Source: Chrysaora quinquecirrha
Taxonomy: Eukaryota; Cnidaria; Scyphozoa; Semaeostomeae; Pelagiidae
Reading direction: 5' to 3'
Assembly (NCBI GenBank): GCA_014526335.1
Contig: JACTAT010000045.1
Location: 1,806,386 to 1,870,385, forward strand
Length of the DNA stretch: 64,000 nt
The notes beneath the pieces were generated by a model. That model worked only from the letters and a program-made list of their open reading frames with translations, searched no databases and was not told the origin of the DNA. Positions 1-9,353 of the stretch are shown here, in pieces. Within the stretch, counting starts at the first letter, position 1, and each line of letters begins with the position of its first letter. The position numbers and the translations under genes were made by a program.

Positions 1-517
1 ACTAATCTTCTTATTATGCAAATCAGGTTTTCCATTGTTATGGCTCACTTTTCGATTCAACAGCAAAGGCTTTTTCCCTAGGCCAGCTAGAAATGCGCTT
101 CTTTTTTTAATCGATCCCGTTTCTGGCCGGACACTGTTTTAAGATTTTGCTAAGCGTTTTGAAACCTATAAGTTGGTTAAAATTTCGATTTTCTCTCGGC
201 TCAAAAAAGTTTTGATTTTCATGGCGGCCATCTATTGTTCCTTTCACCACACGCACAGTGATTCTTTTGTCCTGCGGAAGTATTTTTCTATGTTATTGAG
301 CTCGCATTCGGCCTAAAATTATCTCAGTATTTCAAATGGAGGAAATATGCAAAACTACTCGATTTTCTTCCCAGAAGTCTTGCTGTAAATGTCTCCTAAA
401 ATTTCTTCAAAAAGTTGGATATTATTTCTGCTGTTGATTCCACGATTATTTCCCATGATTTATCACGCATCCAGACTCTTTGGATTTTCTTCCGGTCAGA
501 TGAAAAGACGCTTGAAT

Positions 518-637
518 TTATTTTGCAATCTGACGAGAAATCTTACCCATATTCTTGCAGGCTTCAGGAAGATTTCTTGCTTTGATGAGTTTCCGAATCC
601 CCACGGTAAGAGTTGTGTTTTTCTCCGAGTTTCGCAT
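518..637 (-). other. Weak candidate small ORF or host first exon
   Basis: An ATG at 637 opens a 39-codon frame ending at TAA (518-520). The first 30 residues look protein-like and basic-helical (IRKLIKARNLPEACKNM). A good splice donor (GTAAGA, read on the minus strand at 541-546) follows the ATG-G at 547, so this could be a first exon rather than a complete small gene. No family is recognised. The rest of 1-870 shows nothing I can support; longer frames there look like chance shadows. Confidence 0.2.
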
Positions 638-875
638 AAAATTTTTCCACTAACAACACAGTTGAAAATTTTTAAATCACTGTGCACGCAATGTAAACAA
701 AACAAACACGAAGTGAAACTCAAATAGGCCTAAATTTTTTTGGGTTCCTTTGAACAAGACAGAGTAAGATTTAGTGAGTAGAACATTTTTTTCATGAAGG
801 GCATTTGAAATTGAAGTTTTAGAGTTTTCTGTTGAATAGGAGGAAAGGAACGATTATCGAATTTGTGATGATTGT

Positions 876-1047
876 GGAGATGATGATGATGATGATGATG
901 GTGTCTAATATGATTTAGATGGCATGATGAAAATTACGGAGATGATGATTATGATGATGATGATAACAATGACAATGATGGTAGTGATGATGCTGATTAT
1001 GATGATGATGTGATTATGAAGATGATGGTTATGATGATTATGATGAT
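876..1047. repeat. (GAT)n microsatellite, imperfect
   Basis: A run of GAT/TGA trinucleotides with interruptions, densest at 880-900 and 936-1047. It is simple-sequence DNA next to the viral junction. No coding signal was seen in it or in the 1048-1238 stretch that follows. Confidence 0.9.
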
Positions 1048-1238
1048 TGTTGTCAATAAACAATTTTTCAGCTCAGACAAATAGATTTAAGTTTCTTGGG
1101 TCTCCTTACTCAACTGAACATATCCACATTTTACCCATAGTTTTGTATCTTCAATCAATGATTGTTTTGATTTTGCTAATGATATTTATTTCATAAGACT
1201 AGCTTTTTAACTTTAAGCCTGCTACGCAGGCAGCCAGC

Positions 1239-1505
1239 TTTACCATAGTACCAGATTAGCCTTGGCAAGACAAGATTCTTCCCTCCAAGAATTCATCGCC
1301 TTCACGGGAACCATGTGACCTGTCTACCATCGCTGAACTTTTGCTAGAGTCCGGGGAGGTAAGTCCTCCATGGCATCCCCTAAACCTCCCCGGACTCTAG
1401 CAAAAGTTCAGCGATGGTAGACAGGTCACATGGTTCCCGTGAAGGCGATGAATTCTTGGAGGGAAGAATCTTGTCTTGCCAAGGCTAATCTGGTACTATG
1501 GTAAA
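1239..1505. repeat. Perfect 122-bp inverted repeat with 23-nt spacer
   Basis: Bases 1239-1360 are the exact reverse complement of 1384-1505, with a 23-nt unpaired centre (1361-1383). Pairing fails at the next base on both sides. The right arm begins where the viral polymerase reading frame is lost, so the palindrome marks the edge of the viral insert. It could be a rearrangement fold-back, a hairpin end, or an assembly or long-read fold-back chimera; sequence alone cannot separate these. Confidence 0.95.
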
Positions 1506-4372
1506 TTTTGTCTAATAACAGTGTAACCTCTGTATTGTAGAAACGCGGTTTTACAATGATCAAATAGTCGAATCTCTTCAGCAGTAAGAACTTTATCATT
1601 TCCCGACAAATCACTTCGTTGAACGTGAGTTTTCAATTCGTTTCGGCGTAAACAATCTTCACACGCATGCCAGTAGCAACCATCGAACTCATACACAACA
1701 CTATTCAGCACATCAACAGCGTCGCAATATAATTTTTCCATTTTAAAACCATTTGATGTAAAAAAGCGTTTATTTTCGCTTCCGGAAATCTTGATCATCT
1801 TTTCACGATGTAGAAACGAATTTCTCTCATTAGACGGCTTTTCTCGATTGTTTACATGATCAATCCAATCTAAATAATCATGCGAAATCATACTTTTACG
1901 CGTTTTATGTCTTTGTTCTTGCAAAATCAATTTTGGAGCAGAGTATTTCGATTGAGCTGGATCTGCCGTCCAAATTCGTACATCTCCCACTGGCATTTCT
2001 TGCCCAAGACAATAAAGATATAAAGCACCCGCATCGAACCCTAAAACTCAACCTTCTGCTTCACGGCTGAAAATAATCGAAGGTCCTCCAACGATGTGTT
2101 TGTTGTAAAAAGCATTCACTTCTTTGTTATCGATATGAAGCAGTCTTTCTTTCTTATTTGTAGCGTACATGATTTTCACAGCTAAACTTGGCAGGCTTAT
2201 TCCATCTGTAGTTAAGTCGATCGAATAACGGTAAAACTCTTTTATATATTTTTTCATAGCCTCTACATACGGTTGTACATCCATCGCGGTATAAAATTTC
2301 AAGTAATCTGCAACAGTATTCCATCCTTGTTCATGCCAAAGTGCTTGCAACTTTTCATAATTTTCTTGCCCTGTCAACGGTTTTTCTTTACATTTCAATT
2401 GCTTTAAAACATCTTGCTCGGCTGTTTTTACATCAACTTTTGTTCGTTTTATTTTGTCGTTTAGCAAAGTGCGATAAGTTTCAAATTGAATATTCAAAGT
2501 GTTTTTACCTTGCTTTAAACTTGATACGAAGCTGTCGTAAGGTGGAAGTTCTGTCTCTTTAAGTCAATCAAACGAATCCAAATACTCGTAAGGAAAGTAC
2601 GATTTATACACATTATCGGTAGTAAAGGCTTTAATAAAAGTATCGAGATTATAATTCGCTGCTAAAAATGCCGATGTGTCCAAAAATTGCAATTTATATT
2701 CAAACACCGGCTTGTAGACGTTGATTTTAACGCCATATTTGTATTCTATATAAACAACATGATCAAGGCAAAAACCGTAAAATTCAGGAATTTCAGCATA
2801 ACTACAATAATCTTCAATCATTTGCTCTATCGTGACAATGTCATTCTGTAACTTTAAAACGTTATATAAAGCTGTGAAGAAGCATTTATTGTCGGTTTTC
2901 CATTCTCTTTTAAGACTGTTATTATCCCAATTAACTTCAATGAAGCTGTTAAACTTAATACAATCTGGAATTGTAGAACTATCACCCTCATCGTCATCAG
3001 CATCCAGACAATTTTCTTCAAATTCTTCATTGTCAGCAGGTCCGATTTTGAAATCATCATGCCCGACATTTATCAACGCGACATGCATGTTAGTAATTCG
3101 AATTAATTTCCATGCACTATCTTTAAAGTCTGACTTAATTACATCAATCAATGGTGTAGCTTGTATGTCTTCAATTAGTTTGTTCATATCATGTTTATTA
3201 TGGATAATAACTTCTTTGAAATGATTGGTAGAACTCGTGCTTCCTTCAGTTACCGAATCTCGATCATTACTTGTTCTATTCAAATTATAATCTGACACAT
3301 AGTAATAACGTAATTCTTTGGTGTTTCTTTCTTGTAAAATAAACCCAAACGATATAATACATCTCGTTGGCAGCACATCTTGTATTTCATCATAAACTCT
3401 CCAAAGTTCTTTACTAATTTGTTCTGTTAAAGGCAAATTGTCTAAGAGATGAAAATTAAATTTCATTATCGCGTTGTTCATTTGACTATAACAATGTGAT
3501 ACAATGTGATGAACATTCGATTTATATAAATGTTGTAGTTGGTCTTGACCCTCTCCAACAAAAGCTTCGTTATTAATATCACGATCTGTTTCCCAAGGAC
3601 GAAAGGTGTAAATACAATCATTCCAAAAGCTTCTGATATGCTTCATACACGGCTGGGGATAATTTGTTATGTTTAGCATGCGATGTACCGCGACACGATG
3701 TCTTTGTAGTTGTGTTGTTGTTACAAAATTATTTTTATCACATTGTTCGCAGCTAAAATGCATTCGTTTATTATGTTGAACCGAATTATGATTTCGCAAA
3801 TGTTCATTTAAATCTTTAAGTGTTCGACAAACCTGCCCGCAACGTAAGCAATCCATCCTCTGATGATACACAAAACGATGGTTATCTAAAGTCCTTTGAG
3901 AATAAAACTTCTTTTCACAATCAGCGCAATCAAAGAGATGATTTCTTTCTCTTTGTCTTATCGAATTATCAGCGTTATTATTATTATTATTATCTTGCAA
4001 GCCTTCAGAATAATGCGGATGCTTTTTTAACATATGCTTTGCTAAAGACTTTTTTCCTTTATATTTCTTTTTACAACAACGGAAGACAAGTTCCTTTTTA
4101 TCCAACGGACATTTCTGTTCATGTTGTGCTAATCGAAATTTACCATTGCAGATTCGCTGACAAAAACGACATCTTTCTTCCTGTTTATGAACATGAGCAA
4201 CATGTTGAGCAAGTTTGACTGTATTTCCACACGCATAAGGACATAGTTTACAGCGACATTTATAATCATTATGCTCTGCTTGCTTGTGAGTAATCAAAAT
4301 CGCCTTGGTTTTAAATCGATTTCCACAGTGAAGACAAATGTAGTTAGTTCTAGTCTTTTTAGTTCCTAACAT
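1496..4372 (-). pseudogene. Protein-primed-type family B DNA polymerase, truncated and with two internal stops
   Basis: Replicative polymerase of the adintovirus/Maverick/linear-plasmid type. The N-terminus (from ATG at 4372) has about six or seven C2H2-like zinc fingers. A region at about residues 490-550 resembles the domain that precedes these polymerases (DNKCFFTAL, then VKINVYKP). Two in-frame TGA codons, 2564-2566 and 2048-2050, interrupt one otherwise continuous frame. Just after the second is palm motif A (FDAGALYLY). Then comes the restriction-endonuclease-like insert of these polymerases (VYEFDGCYWHACEDC). The frame ends at 1496 inside the palindrome, so palm motifs B and C are absent. 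I also do not see the 3'-5' exonuclease motifs expected between the zinc-finger part and motif A. Known for the family: replication of the viral genome. Inferred: this copy cannot work. Confidence 0.85.
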
Positions 4373-4760
4373 CTTGTCTTTAACATCCGTCTGCTAGCAA
4401 TCTTTCAACTCTACTAACAACGGCAAAACGAGCTCATTTTATACATTTAACACACAATAGACACGTCAATCATTTGTCAATCATACTGAAGCTGTAATAT
4501 GATCTTTCGTATTTCATTGCAACTGAAATGATTCTAAAACAAACTGCGTCGGGTTTTTAATAATTTCTAGCCGACCTTTGATCTGTGCTTTATCAATCGC
4601 GCTTAAAGACTATATTCAATTTCAGCCGCTTTATCTTTCCATAAAATGAGCTTAAAGCAATCTGAGCTGTTACAACAAAACCTGTTAGTTCAGAACCGAT
4701 TTAAGAAATAAAAAGTTTCTAACAAAGAAAAACAAAACTACATTTGAATAAGCTTTATTA
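4373..4760. other. Viral intergenic region with TATA box and paired TGATTGAC motifs
   Basis: No reading frame of note. It holds a TATAAAATG box on the minus strand (4443 to 4435), about 65 bp upstream of the polymerase ATG. It also has two GTCAATCA copies (4465-4472 and 4476-4483), a motif repeated in other viral intergenic regions. Confidence 0.55.
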
Positions 4761-5123
4761 TTATATTCGTAACATTTCTCGTACACTTTTATTATAAAAA
4801 TGTCTCAGTTCTTTCCAAAGTAATTTCTCATTTTGTAATATATCACCAAATAAAACGTTTAAGTCAATGAATTGTAAGTTACTGTTTATCTTTTCAAACA
4901 TCGCGAGCAATTGACGTTGTAAATGGTTCACTTCATCATAACGTTGACAAACTTCGATATTTTTCTTGTTTTGTAACACGATATAATAGACTGCGCGAAA
5001 TACAACTGCTTTCTCAATAAGCTCTTTTCGAATTTTAGCAAGTACATTCTTTAAGCTTTTATTCGTTTCCAGCAACTTTTTTCTTTTCTTCAAATAATGT
5101 TTCTTTACACCTTTAAAGCTCAT
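4761..5123 (-). CDS. Unrecognised 120-residue basic helical viral protein
   Basis: ATG at 5123, TAA at 4761-4763, uninterrupted. The N-terminal 35 residues are very lysine-rich (KKHYLKKRKKLL), followed by alternating hydrophobic/charged stretches that look alpha-helical and possibly coiled-coil. I do not recognise a family. It lies between the polymerase and the small basic core-like genes, all on the same strand, so it probably belongs to the viral set. It has no signal peptide, membrane segment or cysteine motif. Confidence 0.6.
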   Translation of the reverse strand: MSFKGVKKHYLKKRKKLLETNKSLKNVLAKIRKELIEKAVVFRAVYYIVLQNKKNIEVCQRYDEVNHLQRQLLAMFEKINSNLQFIDLNVLFGDILQNEKLLWKELRHFYNKSVREMLRI

Positions 5124-5224
5124 ACTTCTTAATTTTCAGACCAATCTTTTTTGCTTCTTGACTCTGCAACTTTTCATGTTAAAATAACTTAATATAGCTT
5201 TTTTCAAGCGAATTTATTTCATTA

Positions 5225-5404
5225 TTAACGCCGTTTTTTCATAGGTATTCGCCTGGCGGAATTAATATATGGTGACATATCAGTCCAAATTCCGTCACTT
5301 CTCGGTGATAACGAATTTAATAACATAACAGGTCTACCATCCCCTCTCAACCATTTTACAGTTTTCCTTCTCCTCCGCATCCTCCTCCTCCGTTGTTTTG
5401 GCAT
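5225..5404 (-). CDS. 59-residue arginine-rich core-like protein (adenovirus pX-like in character)
   Basis: ATG at 5404, TAA at 5225-5227. The first 14 residues are dominated by arginine (MPKQRRRRMRRRRK), and the protein ends RIPMKKRR. In between is a LRGDG site matching the adenain cleavage pattern (M/I/L)xGx|G. Small, very basic, protease-processed peptides that condense DNA are a hallmark of adenovirus-like and adintovirus virions, so DNA packing is the inferred role. A TATAAAAGC box lies about 92-100 bp upstream (5504 to 5496). Identification rests on composition, size, site and neighbourhood. Confidence 0.65.
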   Translation of the reverse strand: MPKQRRRRMRRRRKTVKWLRGDGRPVMLLNSLSPRSDGIWTDMSPYINSARRIPMKKRR

Positions 5405-5495
5405 ATTGTCGCTGTTGCTAAAGTAAGTTAGTCCGCTTTAAGCAAAACAACCTTTCAACGCTTAAATATAACTCTTTATTATACATAAAGCCGCA

Positions 5496-5504
5496 GCTTT
5501 TATA
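5496..5504 (-). promoter_or_regulatory. TATA box (TATAAAAGC) for the 59-residue basic protein
   Basis: TATAAAAGC on the minus strand, 92-100 bp before the ATG at 5404. The same extended box with GC after the A-tract recurs before other viral genes (7402-7410, 8569-8577, 10761-10769). Confidence 0.5.
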
Positions 5505-5545
5505 CATTTTTGCAAAATTAAAACGTTTTATTTTTAACATCTACA

Positions 5546-5941
5546 TCATTCTAAGCAGTCACATTCACTATAATAGCAATCATCACATTCATAACTAATG
5601 CGGGAAAATTCATCGTCTGAACTGTCACAATAAGCTGGATTCCGAAAACCCTCGTCGCTATAATAATCATCATAATTTAGATCAACAGAAAAACGTCGGT
5701 CTCCAGCATTACAAAATTTAGCCTGAAGCAAACAATTAATAGTGTCTTTTATAAATTCTTGTCGCAATTCATGTTTTGTTTTGTTAGAAGCTCTGTCAAG
5801 CAGACTTATAATCGCTTGTTCCATTTCAAGCGTTCTAAGTTCCCTTTTTTTCAAAGCTTCTCATTTTCTGATTCTTTTATTACGTTTTAATATTCGTTTT
5901 GCTTTACCGGCATGTCGACGTTTGCGCCTTTCATTAACCAT
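5546..5941 (-). pseudogene. Unrecognised viral gene split by one in-frame TGA (basic head, acidic tail)
   Basis: An ATG at 5941 opens a 26-codon frame made largely of Lys/Arg, ending in TGA at 5861-5863. The same frame continues past the TGA as a 92-residue protein if read from the ATG at 5824. That part has a helical first half and an acidic, cysteine- and tyrosine-rich tail with runs such as DSSDDEF and ECDDCYYSECDC. Either these are two tiny genes in one frame or one ~131-codon gene broken by a stop. The shared frame and the same stop type as the polymerase and ATPase breaks favour the latter. The first ATG overlaps the end of the upstream gene (5934-6146) in an ATGGTTAA arrangement. No family recognised. 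Confidence 0.5.
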
Positions 5942-6146
5942 CGTCGCCGTCGTCGTCTAATGCTTCTTGTAAGGCTTCAAAAACCTCTTTTTTCAAAGAC
6001 AATCTTTTTCGTTTTCTTTGAGTACGCTTAAATATTCGTTTAACTATTTGTGCTGCTTTGACCAATTGCATCCTCATACAGCCGCAAAAGTTATAAATGT
6101 AAACTTGATAGGATGTATTTTCAAATAATAAAACAAAATTTTTCAT
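5934..6146 (-). CDS. Unrecognised 70-residue viral protein
   Basis: ATG at 6146, TAA at 5934-5936. The N-terminus is hydrophobic/aromatic (FVLLFENTSYQVYIYNFCGC), followed by a basic stretch (KRIFKRTQRKRKRLSLKK) and an acidic tail (DDDGDDG). It overlaps the ATG of the next gene by a few bases, which suggests shared transcription. No family recognised. It could be a small membrane-associated or DNA-binding accessory protein, but nothing decides this. Confidence 0.45.
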   Translation of the reverse strand: MKNFVLLFENTSYQVYIYNFCGCMRMQLVKAAQIVKRIFKRTQRKRKRLSLKKEVFEALQEALDDDGDDG

Positions 6147-6294
6147 CTTTTTCTCATTTGATTTGATTTCATAGTATGCTACTTACACGAATAAAAATAT
6201 GCAAAAATAAAACTAACTACCTAGATAACAACAACAACAGCAACAATGGTTATAATAATAGAATGAATTGTTCAAAGTATAAGTGTTCTCTCTT

Positions 6295-7320
6295 TTAGAC
6301 CGCATCGTCTCCATCAATTACATCTTCAAGATCTGACTCGTCTGAATCGATAATAACGTTCTTCTTAGCCCTTTTCGGCTTTGACGATGTTGAAGTCGGG
6401 GCTTCTGCTGCGGCTGCTAATGCAGCTGCTGCTATGGCAGCCATCTTTCTTTTCTTCTTCTTATTTGCAGGCTCATCTGTTTTTGCTTTTACAGCTGGAA
6501 GAGATGGCTTTTTCAATTCACTCATCAAGTCCAAAATGGAGTGGTTCTTGTATTTTGCTTGATTTACTTTCAATTTTTTTTCTTCTTTATTAGCCACTAC
6601 TTCAGTTTTAACGACTTTTCCCTCCACATCAAGCATAATAGGTGCAATTTCACCCTCCAAGCTGGCAAAATATGTTGAAATAAACCCTTTAGAAAAGATC
6701 AAATCATACACCTCATTTACATCTTCGGGGGTGAGAAAGACTGTGCGAGTTGCAGTAGCCAATGAGGTTTGAGTATTTCGTCTTCTCAGCAGCACTTCAA
6801 AATCTAATTTTTTCTCTTTATTAATTGTCAGCGAAATTACTGCTTCATCCATGTACTTCCCACCGTTAGGTAGAGTGAACTCTCTAGTCATCGGAAACAC
6901 AACCAATTCTTCTCCAACGTTCCACTCTCTGCGTTTCATAATTTCCAAACTTTGCTGCAACTTAAATTCATCGTCATAGTCCAAACTATAACTGATCAAC
7001 TCACTTCGTTTTCCATTTATCTCATTGATCAGCTTTTCCAATTTCGACTTAGTAAATGAAAATTCGCAAAGTGTACCTTTATCTTTGACAAATTCGTCGC
7101 TGAAATCATTCATGAAATTCTCCGGCTTGATCTCTTTTCTAAAGTAAAAGGATTGCTTGCAGAGGCTAAAATGGGTCGTCTTTTCTTTATAAAATTTCCC
7201 ACCTTGTCGTTCGGTCACAACAGCCTTTAAAACGTCCAAAGAATTCGTTTTATCACCTTCTTGCACTGAAACAACCTTGCTAAAAATCTCATTGATTGTA
7301 ATATCTTGATTCTCGGCCAT
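6295..7320 (-). CDS. Unrecognised 341-residue viral protein with basic/acidic C-terminal tail
   Basis: ATG at 7320, TAA at 6295-6297, uninterrupted. Residues 1 to about 250 look like one mixed alpha/beta globular domain. The tail holds a nuclear-localisation-like lysine run (NKKKKRKM), an alanine run, a second basic patch (KPKRAKK) and an acidic end (DSDESDLEDVIDGDD). A TATAAAAGC box lies 82-90 bp upstream (7410 to 7402). A nuclear DNA- or nucleoprotein-binding role is plausible from the tail. It could also be a structural protein, but I cannot see a jelly-roll signature by eye. Confidence 0.65.
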   Translation of the reverse strand: MAENQDITINEIFSKVVSVQEGDKTNSLDVLKAVVTERQGGKFYKEKTTHFSLCKQSFYFRKEIKPENFMNDFSDEFVKDKGTLCEFSFTKSKLEKLINEINGKRSELISYSLDYDDEFKLQQSLEIMKRREWNVGEELVVFPMTREFTLPNGGKYMDEAVISLTINKEKKLDFEVLLRRRNTQTSLATATRTVFLTPEDVNEVYDLIFSKGFISTYFASLEGEIAPIMLDVEGKVVKTEVVANKEEKKLKVNQAKYKNHSILDLMSELKKPSLPAVKAKTDEPANKKKKRKMAAIAAAALAAAAEAPTSTSSKPKRAKKNVIIDSDESDLEDVIDGDDAV

Positions 7321-7682
7321 TTTTGCTTTAAATTCCTCGATTCTAAAAGCCTTTTCTGAAGTTGCTGTGAGCTGTTATGAAATTTGTGAAACACGAACGC
7401 GGCTTTTATATTTTTACAAACAATAACTTGATTGACAGCTAACTTAAACTTTGTACTTTCAAAATTCTCTTAAAAGCGGTTTCAAATTCACTTTGAAAGA
7501 AATTGTAAACGCTTAAAGCAAATTCTACAGTCAAAGCCTATCAAATGTGACCTTTTAACCTTTTAATCCGTTCTGACAAACTGAATTGAATAAGGTAGAT
7601 CGGGTTTTGCTTTAAAAAGTTTTGAAGCTTTATTTCTCAAAGCAAACTAATAACAGCTTATAAATCGTTTACTTGCCCTTTT
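7321..7682. promoter_or_regulatory. Viral intergenic region with TATA box and TGATTGACAG motif
   Basis: A 362-base gap without genes. It contains TATAAAAGC on the minus strand (7410-7402), placed to drive the 341-residue gene. It also has TGATTGACAG (7429-7438), identical to the PBX/PREP-type decamer. Nothing else was noted. Confidence 0.5.
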
Positions 7683-7949
7683 TCATGCCGCTTTCTTAGC
7701 TTTATGATAGCCTAGAAGGAAACATTTAATTCTCTTATGACAAACTCCGTAGGGTTTATGATATCTGTGATTTTTATACGCTTTTCTAAATTCTTTTACG
7801 GATGGAAGTACTTTCTTCGCCTTTCTTTTTTTCCCTTTTTTATACCACTGAATTTTCTTTCTATAACGCATAGCTCTCATTCGTTTACGTGGTGTATTTG
7901 CTGCTGTTAATGGAGTAATTCCGACAGGAGCTGTAAATGTATTAGCCAT
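7683..7949 (-). CDS. 88-residue very basic core-like viral protein
   Basis: The first ATG is at 7949 and TGA is at 7683-7685; an upstream TTG at 7970 would add seven residues, but I chose the ATG. The middle is dense in Lys/Arg (RKRMRAMRYRKKIQWYKKGKKRKAKK), and histidine/tyrosine-rich segments follow. It sits in a run of small basic proteins like the core/minor capsid cluster of adenovirus-like viruses. A DNA-condensing role is inferred from composition. No cleavage motif of the LxGxG type was seen in this one. Confidence 0.6.
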   Translation of the reverse strand: MANTFTAPVGITPLTAANTPRKRMRAMRYRKKIQWYKKGKKRKAKKVLPSVKEFRKAYKNHRYHKPYGVCHKRIKCFLLGYHKAKKAA

Positions 7950-8124
7950 ACATGAAACAGTCAGAGACAAACAGTCAAAACAGAGACTAGTACTTTAATT
8001 GTGCACTTCCTTTAATAACTAAACAATTAACTAAAATAAAGTTTAATAAAGTTATTATTATTATTATTACATTCTATAATTAATTTAAATTTTCATTACT
8101 AATAAAACAGTTTGTTTTAAGCGT

Positions 8125-8511
8125 TCAATAATAAGACATTTCTGCAGCAGGCTTCATTCGATAACGCGGCAGTTGTTGTTTTTGTTGTTGTTGTTGTAAG
8201 TACAAAGATGGCGCCATTGGCGGTGGAGTAACTTTTGTAAGGCAGTCAAATACATTCAATATATATACTTTAAGTTCTTGATCATACTGCAGCGCATCAT
8301 CGAGCCAATTGATAACATCGCCACGAACACCAGTCAAAAAGACTTTATCATCTGTTAACACATCTACATAAGGTTTTAAACAATTCGGTTCAGAATTAAA
8401 CGATACATCTAGTTTTATCTTTTTTGAACCGTGTCTTTTTAACACTTCACAAATATGTGCAGCTTCCTTCCATGAGATTGTTTCTAGTGAAAATTGTCTA
8501 TAGAATTCCAT
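8125..8511 (-). CDS. Unrecognised 128-residue viral protein with Gln-rich tail
   Basis: ATG at 8511, TGA at 8125-8127. A folded-looking domain (about residues 1-95) is followed by a Pro/Gln-rich tail (PPPMAPSLYLQQQQQKQQ) ending RYRMKPAAEMSYY. A TATAAAAGC box lies 58-66 bp upstream (8577-8569). No family recognised. It lies among the virion-like small genes, and the low-complexity tail resembles those of small structural or scaffold proteins, but that is only analogy. Confidence 0.55.
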   Translation of the reverse strand: MEFYRQFSLETISWKEAAHICEVLKRHGSKKIKLDVSFNSEPNCLKPYVDVLTDDKVFLTGVRGDVINWLDDALQYDQELKVYILNVFDCLTKVTPPPMAPSLYLQQQQQKQQLPRYRMKPAAEMSYY

Positions 8512-8568
8512 GTCTGTACTCGTTTACAGGCGCAAAACCAATGAATTACACCGTCGTAAAAAAAGACA

Positions 8569-8577
8569 GCTTTTATA
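8569..8577 (-). promoter_or_regulatory. TATA box (TATAAAAGC) upstream of the 128-residue gene
   Basis: Minus-strand TATAAAAGC, 58-66 bp before the ATG at 8511. It lies just outside the 3' end of the next gene upstream (stop at 8616), so promoters are packed into short gaps. Confidence 0.5.
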
Positions 8578-8615
8578 AGTTATTTTTCTCGGTTTTTTCT
8601 AAAATTTATTCTATT

Positions 8616-8834
8616 TTAACGTCTTACTATAGTCTTTCCGTTTTTAAATTGTATAGTAACAAGTCCGGGATTTGGCGTGCCCCTTCCCCTACTTGAAATA
8701 GCCTTGGTTGTGGCAGAAAAAGGTTGAAAACGCATTTTACCTTTTCCAGTTAATTTTCTGTTTATTAAAGCATATCTTTTATTCTTATACGACGAATGCT
8801 TTCCAAATAATTTACTTGCACGAAAAATCTTCAT
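8616..8834 (-). CDS. 72-residue basic viral protein with adenain-type site
   Basis: ATG at 8834, TAA at 8616-8618. It is rich in Lys/Arg with little acidic residue. It contains LTGKG, matching (M/I/L)xGx|G, which would release a C-terminal peptide starting GKMRFQPF. Later it has a glycine/proline turn (SRGRGTPNPG) and a short beta-like end (LVTIQFKNGKTIVRR). It lies directly downstream of the membrane-active-like 133-residue gene. Small processed virion protein is the inferred role. Confidence 0.6.
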   Translation of the reverse strand: MKIFRASKLFGKHSSYKNKRYALINRKLTGKGKMRFQPFSATTKAISSRGRGTPNPGLVTIQFKNGKTIVRR

Positions 8835-8936
8835 TGTTACTTTATAACACGCTTTTCTCTAATAACTCATTAACTCTTACACAACAACAACAACTTCAAC
8901 TTTTATCTTAACTTAAAAAAGGCGTAATTTCTATTT

Positions 8937-9338
8937 TCATCTTTTTCTTCTTCTCTTTTGCTTATGACTTTTACGATAACGTTGTGTACGATAACGGCGC
9001 TTTCTTTTATTACAGCCATTACCTTGTAATTTTCTTAATGCTGCGTCGGTGGCAAACCCTGCGCCAGCTGTCAAAGCACCTTTTGCAGCTGCTTTCGCCC
9101 CTTTTACAGCTAAGCGTTTCAAAGCCTGTTTTGTAATTAACTTTCCGCCTTGTCTCAAAACTGTTTTTGCAGCTGTTCGCGCTAACACACTTCCCATTTT
9201 AGTTAAATGTCGTGCTAATTTCTGTTTAACAGAACTATAACCATTTCCCATCAATTCATCAACCTCTTTGCCACCGTCATCCTTTAACATGTCATCTATA
9301 ACCATAGACGCGATTACGCTAGCTGCTAAACTTGCCAT
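8937..9338 (-). CDS. 133-residue amphipathic/basic minor capsid-like protein (pVI-like in character)
   Basis: ATG at 9338, TGA at 8937-8939. Two sites match (M/I/L)xGx|G: LMGNG near residue 30 and LQGNG near residue 106. Between them is a long Ala/Lys/Leu amphipathic helical region (RLAVKGAKAAAKGALTAGA), and beyond the second is a very basic tail. Adenovirus-like and adintovirus genomes carry a membrane-active minor capsid protein processed at both ends in this way. The layout here is the same in outline. Assignment is by architecture, not alignment. Confidence 0.6.
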   Translation of the reverse strand: MASLAASVIASMVIDDMLKDDGGKEVDELMGNGYSSVKQKLARHLTKMGSVLARTAAKTVLRQGGKLITKQALKRLAVKGAKAAAKGALTAGAGFATDAALRKLQGNGCNKRKRRYRTQRYRKSHKQKRRRKR

Positions 9339-9353
9339 TTATTTAACTTTTAG

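Noticed and set aside
389..727. 112-residue plus-strand frame near the left edge
   Set aside because: Composition is not protein-like and a more plausible short frame lies on the other strand (518-637).
876..1047. Possible coding Asp/Met-rich repeat
   Set aside because: It is a plain GAT microsatellite with no supporting frame.
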